Source: Nonomuraea zeae (GTDB taxonomy: Bacteria > Actinomycetota > Actinomycetes > Streptosporangiales > Streptosporangiaceae). Taken from it: a stretch of 64,000 nt of DNA. Position numbers and translations under genes: made by a program. Below are positions 48,907 to 58,175 of this stretch, piece by piece (position 1 is the stretch's first letter; every line of letters starts with the position of its first letter). The stretch lies in the NCBI RefSeq assembly GCF_005889725.1, contig NZ_VCKX01000016.1, positions 1 through 64,000 on the forward strand, given 5' to 3'. The notes beneath the pieces are model-generated. The model saw nothing but the letters and a program-made list of their open reading frames with translations, had not been told where the DNA came from and made no database searches.

Positions 48907-49272
48907 AACTTAATCATGATCAAGTACGAGGCCGGCTCCGCCTGAGACGCAGCCGGCCCGACGGACCGCCAGCCCATCGCGTGCAGGGGCTGGTGAGGGA
49001 TGGTGAGCCACCATCCGACGACGGCAACTTAACCATGAATGCCCCGCAAGTTACTCGACCAGACCTTCGTGAAACTTTCACCTGCGTGAGCCTCACCGCG
49101 CGATCCCCTTTCGAGGCGAAACTCCAGGCGGGACGGCGTTCAGAGGACAACACCCAGGCCCGGCACGGGTCTGTCCGCGTTGACGCCGGCCGGACCGTCG
49201 GGTGTACTCCGCGACAACGCACTCGACCGAATAGACCACGCAGCTCTGCAAGATCAAATGTTAACGCTAACA
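48907..49272. promoter_or_regulatory. Operators upstream of the GH43-GH62 pair
   Basis: The 539-bp gap after the xylanase holds GTGAAACTTTCAC (49069-49081) and TGTTAACGCTAACA (49259-49272), i.e. both operator classes of the island, the latter 55 bp before the GTG start. AACTTAATCATGA (48907-48919) and AACTTAACCATGA (49026-49038) are a further repeated element of unknown role. No gene is visible. Confidence 0.6.
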
Positions 49273-49326
49273 CGACCACCGCCTACGTGCGCGCCACGAC
49301 GCGCACAACAACCTCTGGAGGTTCCT

Positions 49327-51348
49327 GTGCGGCGCGTGCTCGCGGTTCTCTCGTCCCTGCTGCTCGTGGGCGTGTTACTCACGCCCCAGGCGTCGGCCGC
49401 GACGGTCGACACCAGCGCGTGGTACGTGCTGGTCAACCGCAACAGCGGCAAGGCCCTGGACGTGTACAACCTGTCCACCGCCGACGGCGGCCGGATCACC
49501 CAATGGAGCCGTAACAACGGCAACCAGCAGCAGTGGCAGTTCGTCGACTCCGGCGGCGGCTACTACCGCATCAAGTCCCGCCACTCCGGCAAGGTCCTGG
49601 ATGTCTACAACTTCTCCACCGCCAACGGCGGCTCCATCGTCCAATGGGCCGACGGCAACGGCACCAACCAGCAGTGGCGCCTGGCCGACTCCGCGGGCGG
49701 CTACGTGAGATTCATCAGCCGCCACAGCAACAAGGCCCTCGAAGTGCAGGGAGCCTCCACCGCCGACGGCGCCAACATCGTCCAGTACGACGACTGGGAC
49801 GGCGCCAACCAGCAATGGCAGCTCGTCCCGGTGGGCGGCGACCCGAATCCGGGCGGCACCTACACCAACCCGGTGGTCTGGCAGGACTTCGCCGACGGCG
49901 ACATCATCCGCGTCGGCGACGCCTACTACTACTCGGCCTCGACGATGCACTACTCGCCGGGCGCACCGATCCTGCGCTCCTACAACCTGGTCGACTGGGA
50001 GTACGCCGGGCATTCGGTCCCGAGGCTCGACTTCGGCTCCGGCGCCTACGATCTCACCGGCGGCCGGGCGTACGTGAAGGGCATCTGGGCCTCGACCCTG
50101 AACTACCGGCCCAGCAACAGCACCTACTACTGGATCGGCTGCGTCGAGTTCAACCGGACCTACGTCTACACCGCCTCCGCCGTCGACGGCACGTGGACCA
50201 AGCGCTCGCAGATCAACAACTGCTACTACGACGCCGGCCTGCTGATCGACAGCAACGACACCATGTACGTCGCCTACGGCAACAGCACGATCAGCGTGGC
50301 CCAGCTCTCGGCGGACGGGCTCAGCCAGGTGCGCGCCCAGCAGGTGTTCCAGACGCCGAGCAGCGTCGGAACCCTGGAGGGCGCCCGCTTCTACAAGCGC
50401 AACGGCTACTACTACATCTGGCTGACCCGCCCCGCCAACGGCCAGTACGTGCTGCGCTCCACGTCGCCGTGGGGCCCGTACGAGATGCGCCAGGTCCTGC
50501 TCAACATGCCCGGACCCATCTCCGGCGGCGGTGTCCCCCACCAGGGCGGGCTCGTCCAGACGCAGAACGGCGACTGGTACTACATGTCGTTCGTCGACGC
50601 CTACCCCGGCGGCCGGGTGCCGGCGCTCGCGCCGATCACCTGGAGCGACGACTGGCCGGCCGTGCAGACCGTGAACGGCGGCTGGGGCGTCAACTACCCG
50701 AAGCCGAACATCCAGACCAGCCGGACCGTGGCGTCCATGATCGGCCCCGACACCTTCACCTCGGGCACTCTCGGCCACCGCTGGGAATGGAACCACAACC
50801 CCGACACCAGCCGCTTCTCCACCGGCAGCGGCCTGCGCCTGCAGACCGCGACCGTCACCGGCGACCTGTACAACGCCCGCAACACGCTGACCCACCGCAT
50901 CCAGGGCCCGTCGTCCACGGCGACGATCGAGCTCGACTACTCGCAGATGGCCAACGGCGACCGCGCCGGGCTGGCGATGCTGCGCGACCAGTCGGCCTGG
51001 ATCGGCGTCAGACGCGACAACGGCGTCAACCGGGTCGTGATGACCAACGGCCTGACCATGAACAGCTCGTGGCAGACCACCGGCACCGGCACGGAGGCGG
51101 CGAGCGCGAACATCTCGGGCGGCCGGCTCTGGTTGCGGGTCAACGCCGACATCCGGCCGGGTTCGGGCAGGCAGGCCCGCTTCTCCTACAGCACCGACGG
51201 CAGCACCTTCGTGAGCCTCGGCCCGGCCTTCACCTTGAACAACGCCTGGCAGTTCTTCATGGGCTACCGCTTCGGGATCTTCAACTACGCCACCCAGTCC
51301 CTCGGCGGCGCGGTGACCGTGCGCCGCTTCGATCTCACCACCCCTTGA
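49327..51348 (+). CDS. Secreted GH43 xylosidase/arabinofuranosidase with N-terminal ricin-type module
   Basis: The 673-residue protein starts at GTG 49327, with GGAGG 5 nt upstream, and a Sec signal ending ASA. Residues 26-165 form a ricin-type trefoil (QQQW, NQQW, NQQW). The GH43 propeller follows (about 175-480) with [26 protein letters not shown] and [13 protein letters not shown] supplying the three carboxylates, then a beta-sandwich C-terminal domain as in GH43 xylosidases ([19 protein letters not shown] to FDLTTP). It would release xylose or arabinose. The next gene carries an almost identical N-terminal module. Confidence 0.9.
   Translation: MRRVLAVLSSLLLVGVLLTPQASAATVDTSAWYVLVNRNSGKALDVYNLSTADGGRITQWSRNNGNQQQWQFVDSGGGYYRIKSRHSGKVLDVYNFSTANGGSIVQWADGNGTNQQWRLADSAGGYVRFISRHSNKALEVQGASTADGANIVQYDDWDGANQQWQLVPVGGDPNPGGTYTNPVVWQDFADGDIIRVGDAYYYSASTMHYSPGAPILRSYNLVDWEYAGHSVPRLDFGSGAYDLTGGRAYVKGIWASTLNYRPSNSTYYWIGCVEFNRTYVYTASAVDGTWTKRSQINNCYYDAGLLIDSNDTMYVAYGNSTISVAQLSADGLSQVRAQQVFQTPSSVGTLEGARFYKRNGYYYIWLTRPANGQYVLRSTSPWGPYEMRQVLLNMPGPISGGGVPHQGGLVQTQNGDWYYMSFVDAYPGGRVPALAPITWSDDWPAVQTVNGGWGVNYPKPNIQTSRTVASMIGPDTFTSGTLGHRWEWNHNPDTSRFSTGSGLRLQTATVTGDLYNARNTLTHRIQGPSSTATIELDYSQMANGDRAGLAMLRDQSAWIGVRRDNGVNRVVMTNGLTMNSSWQTTGTGTEAASANISGGRLWLRVNADIRPGSGRQARFSYSTDGSTFVSLGPAFTLNNAWQFFMGYRFGIFNYATQSLGGAVTVRRFDLTTP
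49402..49830 (+). repeat. Duplicated ricin-module DNA, copy 1 (copy 2 at 51538-51966)
   Basis: The trefoil-coding segment here and that in the next gene differ by only a few codons; both encode [20 protein letters not shown] through NQQWQLV, about 142 residues with roughly five substitutions. The copies lie in direct orientation about 2.1 kb apart. Module shuffling or gene conversion is likely. Confidence 0.85.
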
Positions 51349-51449
51349 CCGGCCGGGTCGTGGCAGGACGACCCGACCGCACCACCGGCACGACACGTCG
51401 CCCCAGAAAGGCACGCACCCTACCCGAGTCGGATGAATCGGAGCACATC

Positions 51450-52901
51450 ATGAAATTCAGATACCTGTCCGTCCTGGCGGCAGTGGCCGCCTTACTGGCG
51501 AGCCTGTTCGTCGCCGGCCAGCCCGCCAGCGCGGCCACCGTGGACACCAACGCCTGGTATGTGCTGGTCAACCGCAACAGCGGCAAGGCGCTGGACGTCT
51601 ACAACCTGTCCACCGCCGACGGCGGCCGCATCACCCAGTGGAGCAGGAACAACCAGAACCAGCAGCAGTGGCAGTTCGTCGACTCCGGCGGCGGCTACTA
51701 CCGGATCAAGTCCCGCCACTCCGGCAAGGTGCTGGACGTCTACAACTTCTCCACCGCCAACGGCGGCGCGATCGTGCAGTGGGCCGACGGCAACGGCACC
51801 AACCAGCAGTGGCGGCTGGCCGACAGCTCCGACGGCTACGTGCGGTTCATCTCCCGTCACAGCAACAAGGCCCTCGAAGTGCAGGGAGCCTCCACCGCCG
51901 ACGGCGCCAACATCGTCCAGTACGACGACTGGGGCGGCGCCAACCAGCAGTGGCAGCTGGTCCAGGTCGACGGTGGCACCGGCAACCCGGGTGCGTGCGA
52001 CCTGCCCTCGACCTACCGCTGGTCCTCGACGGGCTCGCTGGCGACCCCGAAGTCAGGCTGGGTCTCGCTCAAGGACTTCACCGTCGCCCCCTACAACGGC
52101 AGGCACCTCGTCTACGCCACCACGCACAACACGGGAACGAGCTGGGGCTCGATGAACTTCGGCCTCTTCACCAACTGGTCCGAGATGGCCTCGGCCAGCC
52201 AGAACACGATGTCCTCCTCGACGGTCGCGCCCACGCTGCTCTACTTCGCCCCGAGGAACATCTGGGTGCTCGCCTACCAGTGGGGCGGGACCGCCTTCTC
52301 CTACCGGACCTCCAGCGATCCTGCCAACGCCAACGGCTGGTCATCGCAGCAGACGCTCTTCTCCGGCAGCATCTCCGGCTCCGGCACGGGCCCCATCGAC
52401 CAGACGCTCATCGGTGACAGCACGAACATGTACCTGTTCTTCGCCGGGGACAACGGCAAGATCTACCGGGCCAGCATGCCGATCGGCAACTTCCCGGGCA
52501 GTTTCGGCGCCACCTCGACGGTGGTCATGAGCGACACGACGAACAACCTGTTCGAGGCCGTTCAGGTCTACAAGCTCCAGGGCCAGAACAAGTACCTCAT
52601 GATCGTCGAGGCGATCGGGGCGCAGGGCCGCTACTTCCGCTCGTTCACCGCCACCAGCCTGAACGGCTCGTGGACACCGCAGGCCGCCACCGAGGGCAAC
52701 CCCTTCGCCGGCAAGGCCAACAGCGGCGCCACCTGGACCAACGACATCAGCCACGGCGAGCTGATCCGCACCAGCGCCGACCAGACCATGACCGTCGACC
52801 CCTGCAACCTGCAGCTCCTCTACCAGGGCCGCAGCCCCAGCTCCGGCGGCGACTACGGCCTCCTGCCCTACCGGCCGGGCCTGCTGACGCTGCAGCGCTG
52901 A
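51450..52901 (+). CDS. Secreted GH62 alpha-L-arabinofuranosidase with N-terminal ricin-type module
   Basis: The 483-residue protein has a signal peptide ([20 protein letters not shown], cleavage after PASA), the shared trefoil module (about 30-172), and a GH62 propeller starting [15 protein letters not shown]62 residues are visible in [14 protein letters not shown] (base Asp), [13 protein letters not shown] (Asp) and [12 protein letters not shown] (acid Glu). It removes arabinose from singly substituted xylose units of arabinoxylan. ATG 51450 lies 101 bp behind the GH43 gene, which probably shares the promoter. A terminator follows at 52969. Confidence 0.93.
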   Translation: MKFRYLSVLAAVAALLASLFVAGQPASAATVDTNAWYVLVNRNSGKALDVYNLSTADGGRITQWSRNNQNQQQWQFVDSGGGYYRIKSRHSGKVLDVYNFSTANGGAIVQWADGNGTNQQWRLADSSDGYVRFISRHSNKALEVQGASTADGANIVQYDDWGGANQQWQLVQVDGGTGNPGACDLPSTYRWSSTGSLATPKSGWVSLKDFTVAPYNGRHLVYATTHNTGTSWGSMNFGLFTNWSEMASASQNTMSSSTVAPTLLYFAPRNIWVLAYQWGGTAFSYRTSSDPANANGWSSQQTLFSGSISGSGTGPIDQTLIGDSTNMYLFFAGDNGKIYRASMPIGNFPGSFGATSTVVMSDTTNNLFEAVQVYKLQGQNKYLMIVEAIGAQGRYFRSFTATSLNGSWTPQAATEGNPFAGKANSGATWTNDISHGELIRTSADQTMTVDPCNLQLLYQGRSPSSGGDYGLLPYRPGLLTLQR

Positions 52902-52968
52902 CGAAGTGACCCGGATCCTGACGGCCGGGTCGAAGAAGCCCCTGCCGATCACCTTCTGAGCCGGTTCT

Positions 52969-53000
52969 GGGCACGGCGTCTGGGAGCATTCGCCGTGCCC
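52969..53000 (+). terminator. Terminator between GH62 and the TetR gene
   Basis: GGGCACGGCG (52969-52978) pairs perfectly with CGCCGTGCCC (52991-53000) around a 12-nt loop, lying between convergent genes. Confidence 0.7.
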
Positions 53001-53051
53001 GGGGCCTCGCGCGGCACCCGTCCCGGTCAGCCATGGACGCAGCCGCAGCTC

Positions 53052-53813
53052 TCAATGCTCTCTCGGAGAGTCGTGCGCCGGCGTCGCAGCCTCGGCCGTT
53101 GGCGGGAGTGCCGCGGCGATGCAGTCGAGGACGCGCCGGAGCCCGTGCCGGAACTGGTCGTCGCGGCTCAGGTGCGGCTGGCGCGCCTCCATCACGATCT
53201 TGGTGAAGATCGGGTACTCGCCGCTCTTCACCAGCTGGTCGACGTACGAGTGGCTCCGCGCCATCCACTCCGACTCGCTCAGCCCGCTGCGGCGGAACTC
53301 CATGGCCGAGCTGATCTCCTCGCGGACGGTGCCCTCGATGTAGCCGTTCAGCAGGGCTATGAGGCCGAGGTTCTCGTCGATGGAGACGTGGACGTCGAGC
53401 ACGCCCATCAGCCGCTCGATCAGGAGCAGCTGGTTGGGGCCGAAGCTGGGGAGCGAGCGCTGCACGGATCCGATCCACGGGTGCCTCAGCCACATGGCCC
53501 GCAGCCCGTCGGCGTAGCGGGTCAGGTCGGCCCGCCAGTCGCCGGAGGGCAGGCCCGTGACGTCGATCTCGCCCTGCAACCGGTCGGCCATGAGCTCGAC
53601 CAGGTTGTCGCGGCTCGGGACGTAGCGGTAGAGGGACATCGCGCCGGCGCCGATCTCGGCGGCGATGCGCCGCATGGTGGCGGCCTCCAGCCCCTCGGCG
53701 TCGGCGATCCGGATCGCCGCCTCGGTGATCTGCGCGCGACTGTAGATCGGCTTCGGCCCGTAGGCCGGGCGCTCGGGTCGCATCCAGATGTTCACGTACT
53801 CGGCGTCGGGCAC
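53052..53813 (-). CDS. TetR-family regulator of the DrrAB-type transporter
   Basis: This 253-residue protein has a TetR DNA-binding domain (SRAQITEAAIRIADAEGLEA, MRRIAAEIGAGAMSLYRYV) and the large TetR_C domain of the TetR/ActII group (DWRADLTRYADGLRAMWLRH). It starts at GTG 53813, with AGGAGGGGG upstream. It is divergent from an ABC exporter pair across two copies of a GTAC-type palindrome, the standard layout of a drug-responsive repressor with its exporter. The inducer is unknown. Confidence 0.88.
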   Translation of the reverse strand: MPDAEYVNIWMRPERPAYGPKPIYSRAQITEAAIRIADAEGLEAATMRRIAAEIGAGAMSLYRYVPSRDNLVELMADRLQGEIDVTGLPSGDWRADLTRYADGLRAMWLRHPWIGSVQRSLPSFGPNQLLLIERLMGVLDVHVSIDENLGLIALLNGYIEGTVREEISSAMEFRRSGLSESEWMARSHSYVDQLVKSGEYPIFTKIVMEARQPHLSRDDQFRHGLRRVLDCIAAALPPTAEAATPAHDSPREH

Positions 53814-53830
53814 CGCTCCCCCTCCTGGTT

Positions 53831-53886
53831 GCGTACATCGTACCCGGTCCCTTAGCCTGGCCGCCAAGACCGCGTACAAGGTACCC
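53831..53886. promoter_or_regulatory. Twin operators between TetR and the ABC exporter
   Basis: GCGTACATCGTACCC (53831-53845) and GCGTACAAGGTACCC (53872-53886) are two copies of GCGTAC-N3-GTACCC, 41 bp apart, each containing an inverted GTAC core. The first lies beside the TetR start, the second 13 bp before the exporter ATG. Confidence 0.7.
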
Positions 53887-53898
53887 AGTGGAGGGATC

Positions 53899-54843
53899 AT
53901 GACGGATCCGATCGTGGTCGCCGAGGGGCTGCACAAGTCCTTCGGCGGCACCCATGCGCTACGAGGCCTGGACCTGAGCGTTCCGAGGGGAACGGTCTGC
54001 GGCGTGCTCGGGCCGAACGGCGCCGGGAAGACGACCGCGGTGCGCATCCTGGCGACCCTGTCCGATCCCGATGCCGGGCACGCCCGCGTCGCCGGATACG
54101 ACGTCGTCCGCCAGGCCGGCAAGGTGCGCGAGCGGATCGGGCTCGCGGGCCAGTACGCCGCCGTGGACGAGAAGCTCACCGGCCGTGGCAACCTGCGCAT
54201 GTTCGGGCGCCTCTACCACCTGCCGCGCCGCGAGGCGCACCGGCGGGCCGACGAGCTGCTGGAGCGCTTCGGCCTGATGGACGCCGCCGACCGCCCGGTG
54301 GCCGGCTACTCCGGCGGCATGCGCCGCCGGCTCGACCTGATCACCTGCCTCATCCTGCGCCCCGACGTGCTCTTCCTGGACGAGCCCACCACCGGCCTAG
54401 ACCCGCGCAGCCGCGGCGAGATCTGGGACAGCATCCGCGAGCTGGTGGCCGACGGCACCACGGTGCTGCTCACCACGCAGTATCTGGACGAAGCCGACCA
54501 CCTGGCCGACGACATCGCCGTCATCGACCACGGGCAGGTGGTCGCCATGGGCACGCCCGACGAGCTGAAGGCCACGATCGGGGACCGCCTCGACGTCACC
54601 CTCGAAGACCCCGCCGCGCTGCCTGAGGCGGCGACCGTCCTGGGCACCCTGGCCGGCACCGAACCCGCGGCGACCGACGCCGACCGGCTCAGCGTCGCCC
54701 TGCCCGCCGCCGGCCTCCGCCTCGCCGACATCGTGCGCGAGCTCGACCACGCCGGAGTCGCCGCCGCCGACGTGAGCCTGCGCCGCCCCACCCTCGACGA
54801 GGTGTTCCTGCGCCTCACCGACCGCAAGGAGACCGTCCGATGA
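53899..54843 (+). CDS. ABC transporter ATP-binding protein, DrrA-like
   Basis: The 314-residue protein is a daunorubicin-resistance-type ATPase: Walker A GPNGAGKTTAVRIL, signature YSGGMRRRLDL, Walker B VLFLDEPTTGLDP, switch LLTTQYLDEADHLADDIAVI, and the DrrA C-terminal region ending RPTLDEVFLRLTDRKE. It powers export together with the membrane protein encoded by the overlapping next gene. GGAGGG precedes ATG 53899. Control is probably by the divergent TetR gene. The natural substrate is unknown. Confidence 0.93.
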   Translation: MTDPIVVAEGLHKSFGGTHALRGLDLSVPRGTVCGVLGPNGAGKTTAVRILATLSDPDAGHARVAGYDVVRQAGKVRERIGLAGQYAAVDEKLTGRGNLRMFGRLYHLPRREAHRRADELLERFGLMDAADRPVAGYSGGMRRRLDLITCLILRPDVLFLDEPTTGLDPRSRGEIWDSIRELVADGTTVLLTTQYLDEADHLADDIAVIDHGQVVAMGTPDELKATIGDRLDVTLEDPAALPEAATVLGTLAGTEPAATDADRLSVALPAAGLRLADIVRELDHAGVAAADVSLRRPTLDEVFLRLTDRKETVR

Positions 54844-55658
54844 CCGCCCTCACCTCCCCGCTGGGCCGCCTGCGCTGGACGCTCGCCGACGGGCTGACCC
54901 TGGTCGGCCGCGAGCTGGGACGGCTGCGGCAGGAGCCCGGGCAGGTCATCGCCGCGCTGATCTTCCCCGCCGTCATGGTCGTGCTGTTCGGGTACGTCTT
55001 CGGCAGCGCGATCCGGGTGCCGGACGGCGGCGACTACCGCGAGTACCTCATGCCCGGCCTGTTCGCGATGGTGACCTTCTCCGCGTGGCTGGGGGTCATG
55101 ACGCGGGTGGCCACCGACGCCTCCCGCGGGGTGATGGACCGGTTCCGCTCCATGCCGATGGCACGCCTGGCGGTGCCGTTCGGGCAGACCGGCGCCGACC
55201 TGCTGACCGGCCTGCTGATGCTGGCCATCATGGTGGGCGCGGGCCTGCTGGTGGGCTGGCAGCCGCACCGCGGCCTGCTCCCCACCGCCCAGGCGTTCCT
55301 GCTGATGATCGTGCTGCGGTACGCGCTGAGCTGGGTGGGCGTCTACGTGGGCCTGGCGGTGAAGAACGACCAGGTCGCCGACGCGATGGTGCCGCTGGGC
55401 CTGCCGTTCACGATGCTGTCGAACGCGTTCGTCCCGACCGGCGGCATGCCGGGCTGGCTGCGCTTCCTGGCCGACTGGAACCCGGTCAGCGCGCTCACCG
55501 CCGCCTCACGGGAGCTGTTCGGCAACCCGGGGGCGCCGTCCGGAAGCGTGGCCTGGCCACTCGCGCATCCGGTGACCACTGTCCTGCTCTGGTCGGCGGC
55601 GCTGCTGGTGATCTTCGTCCCGCTGTCGCTCCGCGCGTACATGCGCAGAGGACGCTGA
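54840..55658 (+). CDS. ABC-2 type transporter permease, DrrB-like
   Basis: The 272-residue membrane protein has six predicted helices, with GQVIAALIFPAVMVVLFGYV after an N-terminal cytoplasmic stretch, LMPGLFAMVTFSAWLGVMTR, and the family segment LPFTMLSNAFVPTGGMPGWL. Its ATG overlaps the ATPase stop as ATGA (54840-54843), so the two subunits are made in equal amounts. They form an exporter of lipophilic compounds in the cytoplasmic membrane. Confidence 0.92.
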   Translation: MTALTSPLGRLRWTLADGLTLVGRELGRLRQEPGQVIAALIFPAVMVVLFGYVFGSAIRVPDGGDYREYLMPGLFAMVTFSAWLGVMTRVATDASRGVMDRFRSMPMARLAVPFGQTGADLLTGLLMLAIMVGAGLLVGWQPHRGLLPTAQAFLLMIVLRYALSWVGVYVGLAVKNDQVADAMVPLGLPFTMLSNAFVPTGGMPGWLRFLADWNPVSALTAASRELFGNPGAPSGSVAWPLAHPVTTVLLWSAALLVIFVPLSLRAYMRRGR

Positions 55659-55724
55659 ACGCTCCGGGCCGCCGCGGCGGCGCGCCTGCCGATGCCGGTG
55701 GTTACGTGGACGAGTGAGCCGCGG

Positions 55725-56681
55725 TCAGAACGTGGCGATCGGGTTGACCGGGCTGCCGGACGTGCCTGCGAAGCGGACCGGCGCGACTGCGAGGTGGAAG
55801 TCCCACTGGCCGAGCTCGGCGGCCGTCGTCGCGCACGCCTCCAGGTCGCAGTTGTCGAGCATCCACAGACCCATCGCGACGAGGCTCACGGCGTGAACCG
55901 GCATCAGCACGTCTTCGTACCCCGACGGCTGGACGTCCTGGGGGGTGTCGGCGCCGATCAGGGCGACCTCCCGTTCGTGCAGCCACGGCAGGCAGGACGC
56001 GTGCCAGCCGGCCTGCGTGAAGCCGCCGGGCTCGCCGGACTCGTGCCGGAAGCGGCCGTAGCCGGTCCGCAGGAGCACCGCGTCGCCGGGTCGCACCCGC
56101 ACACCCTGGCGGCGCTCGGCCTCTTCGAGGTCGTCGGGGAACACGCCCTGCCCCGGTTCGAGCCATGGCACATCGCGGACCTTCGCGATGTCCAGCAGGA
56201 CACCGCGCGTGATGATCCCGTTCGCCGCCGCCGTGACGGCCCCCCACGCCGATCCCGTTGCGGCGTCGACCAGCGAGTGCGACCGCCCGTTGTACATCGT
56301 GCCGTCCCAGAAGATGTGGCACGGCGAGTCGATGTGGGTGAGGGTGTTGCCGTGGAACGTGATGCCGAGCCGCTCGGACGAGAAGCCCCAGCGCCGGTCG
56401 TTGCGGAATCCGGGCGCCGGCATGTTCTCGGCGCCCGGCATGTCGGCGGCGCACGGGCAGGCCGTCGTCGACCGCTCCATGTCCTTCGGTACGGCAACCT
56501 CCCACGCGCACGACACGCTCCTGCCGTGGCGCACGGCCCGCGCCGCCGCCAGCCGGACGTCGTCGGTGATGTGGTTGAGCGTGCCGAGCTCGTCGTCGTC
56601 GCCCCACCGTCCCCAGTTGGACAGCGTGTTGAAGTATCCGAGCACGTCGTCCTGTGTGGGCATCGATCGCTCTGCCGTCAT
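55725..56681 (-). CDS. Cyclase-family (kynurenine-formamidase-like) metal hydrolase
   Basis: This 318-residue protein has the metal motif HGNTLTHIDSPCHIFWDG (HxDxxxH pattern), plus DELGTLNHITDDVR near the N-terminus and VRPGDAVLLRTGYGRFRH. It belongs to the putative cyclase family, whose members hydrolyse or dehydrate amides and ring compounds with a bound metal. I choose ATG 56681, with GGAGGAG about 11 nt upstream; ATG 56663 is possible. It is convergent with the exporter and divergent from the LacI regulator at 56857, which may control it. Confidence 0.85.
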   Translation of the reverse strand: MTAERSMPTQDDVLGYFNTLSNWGRWGDDDELGTLNHITDDVRLAAARAVRHGRSVSCAWEVAVPKDMERSTTACPCAADMPGAENMPAPGFRNDRRWGFSSERLGITFHGNTLTHIDSPCHIFWDGTMYNGRSHSLVDAATGSAWGAVTAAANGIITRGVLLDIAKVRDVPWLEPGQGVFPDDLEEAERRQGVRVRPGDAVLLRTGYGRFRHESGEPGGFTQAGWHASCLPWLHEREVALIGADTPQDVQPSGYEDVLMPVHAVSLVAMGLWMLDNCDLEACATTAAELGQWDFHLAVAPVRFAGTSGSPVNPIATF

Positions 56682-56856
56682 CCCAGCATCGGCTCCTCCG
56701 GTCACGCGGTTCGCGGCACCGAAGGCAGGGTATCCCGCCTTCTTCCTGTGACATGCCAGGGCCCGCTGAGCCGGCAGGATACAAGATCAGCGGGCGGAGT
56801 GGCGTCCGGCAAAGACGGCACCGCCCGCCTCCTCCCTCCCTGACTAGACTGCCGCC

Positions 56857-57879
56857 ATGACCGCGGAGTCGTCCCCTTTGACCATCGCCCAGCTCGCCGA
56901 GCTGGCCGGAGTCTCCACCGCGACGGTCTCCAAGGTCGTGAACGGCCGTTCCGAAGTGTCCTCCGAAACCCGCGCCGCCGTGGAGGAGCTCATCCGCCGG
57001 CACGGCTACCGGCGCCAGCGCCGCCGCTCCATGCCGACGGCCCTGGTGGAGCTGGTCTTCCACGCGCTGGAGGGTGACTATCCCGTCGAGATCACCAAGG
57101 GGGTGGCGGCGGTCGCGCGTGAGCACGAGCTCACGGTGGCGATCTCGGACCTGCGCCGCGACCACACCGCCGCGGGCGCCTGGCTGGAAGGTGTGCTGCG
57201 GCGCCGTCCGAGCGGCGTGATCGCGGTGTTCTCCGGGCTGACCGAACTCCAGCACGAGCAGCTCGCCCGCCGCGAGATCCCGCTGGTCCTGCTGGATCCG
57301 GCCGACGCTCCCGCCAGGAACATCCCTTCGGTCGGCGCCGGCAACTGGAACGGCGGGCTCACGGCGACTCGCCATCTTCTGGAGCTCGGGCATCGTCGCA
57401 TCGCCGTCATCACCGGGCCGGACTCCGCGCTGTCCAGCCGGGCCCGTCTCGACGGCTACCGAACCGCCCTGGACATGGCCGGCGTGCCCGCCGATCCGGA
57501 GCTGATCGGCCGGGGCGACTTCTTCATCGAGGGTGGCCTGGCCGAGGCGTACCGCATGCTGTGCCTTCCCGACCGGCCGACCGCGATCTTCGCCACGAAC
57601 GACGGTCAGGCCATCGGCGTCTACCATGCGGCCCACCGGCTCGGCCTGCGCATTCCGGCCGATCTCAGCGTGATCGGGTTCGACGACATGCCTTCGGTGC
57701 GGTGGGCCATCCCGCCGCTGACCACCATCCGCCAGCCTCTCGCCGAGATGGCCGCGGCGGCCACCTCGATGCTGCTGAAGCTGGCCAACGGCGAGCAGCT
57801 GTCGCAGAGCCGGGTCGAGCTGGCCACCGACCTCGTCGTACGCGAGAGCACCGCGCCGCCCAGGCACCTGTCCTCCTGA
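56857..57879 (+). CDS. LacI-family transcriptional regulator
   Basis: The 340-residue regulator has the LacI helix-turn-helix and hinge (TIAQLAELAGVSTATVSKVV, NGRSEVSSETR) and a periplasmic-binding-like effector domain of the XylR-like actinobacterial type (PLVLLDPADAPARNIPSVGA, GHRRIAVITGPDSALSSRAR, LSVIGFDDMPSVRWAIPPLT). LacI proteins bind palindromes with a central CG, like the two TGTTA-type sites in the glycosidase island 4-10 kb away; I infer but cannot show that it is the regulator. It is divergent from the cyclase gene. Confidence 0.9.
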   Translation: MTAESSPLTIAQLAELAGVSTATVSKVVNGRSEVSSETRAAVEELIRRHGYRRQRRRSMPTALVELVFHALEGDYPVEITKGVAAVAREHELTVAISDLRRDHTAAGAWLEGVLRRRPSGVIAVFSGLTELQHEQLARREIPLVLLDPADAPARNIPSVGAGNWNGGLTATRHLLELGHRRIAVITGPDSALSSRARLDGYRTALDMAGVPADPELIGRGDFFIEGGLAEAYRMLCLPDRPTAIFATNDGQAIGVYHAAHRLGLRIPADLSVIGFDDMPSVRWAIPPLTTIRQPLAEMAAAATSMLLKLANGEQLSQSRVELATDLVVRESTAPPRHLSS

Positions 57880-58005
57880 CCGGCGCCCCCGGCAGGCCGA
57901 GCGCCTCGGGCCGCGGCGTCACCTCCGTGTCTCCGGCGTAGGCGCGCCGAGCCGGCCGGTCCAGCCGCGACCGCCCGGCGGGTCAGCACGCTTCTCCCCT
58001 TGTGC

Positions 58006-58060
58006 GCGGCTCGGTCGCGGCTCGGTCGCGGCTCGGTCGTGGCTCGGTCGTGGCTCGGTC
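58006..58060 (+). repeat. Five tandem 11-bp repeats
   Basis: The unit G(C/T)GGCTCGGTC occurs five times head to tail (58006, 58017, 58028, 58039, 58050), with C or T at position 2. It lies in the 296-bp gap after the LacI gene, before the Tat-exported TPR protein. Apart from this array I see nothing in the gap. Confidence 0.85.
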
Positions 58061-58175
58061 GCGGCCGTCACACGACCATGACACGGCGCGGACGAGGCGG
58101 GGACACGGCTGGCCGACAGTGGGTGGGGGCCTTGAGGCTCCGGCGAAGGTGATCACGAAAAAGGAGAACGTGTTG

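Noticed and set aside
49402-51966. Direct repeat as the ends of a mobile element
   Set aside because: Both copies lie inside coding sequence for the same protein module and no transposase is present.
58006-58060. Tandem repeats as a CRISPR array
   Set aside because: Units are 11 bp, contiguous and without spacers, and no cas genes are near.
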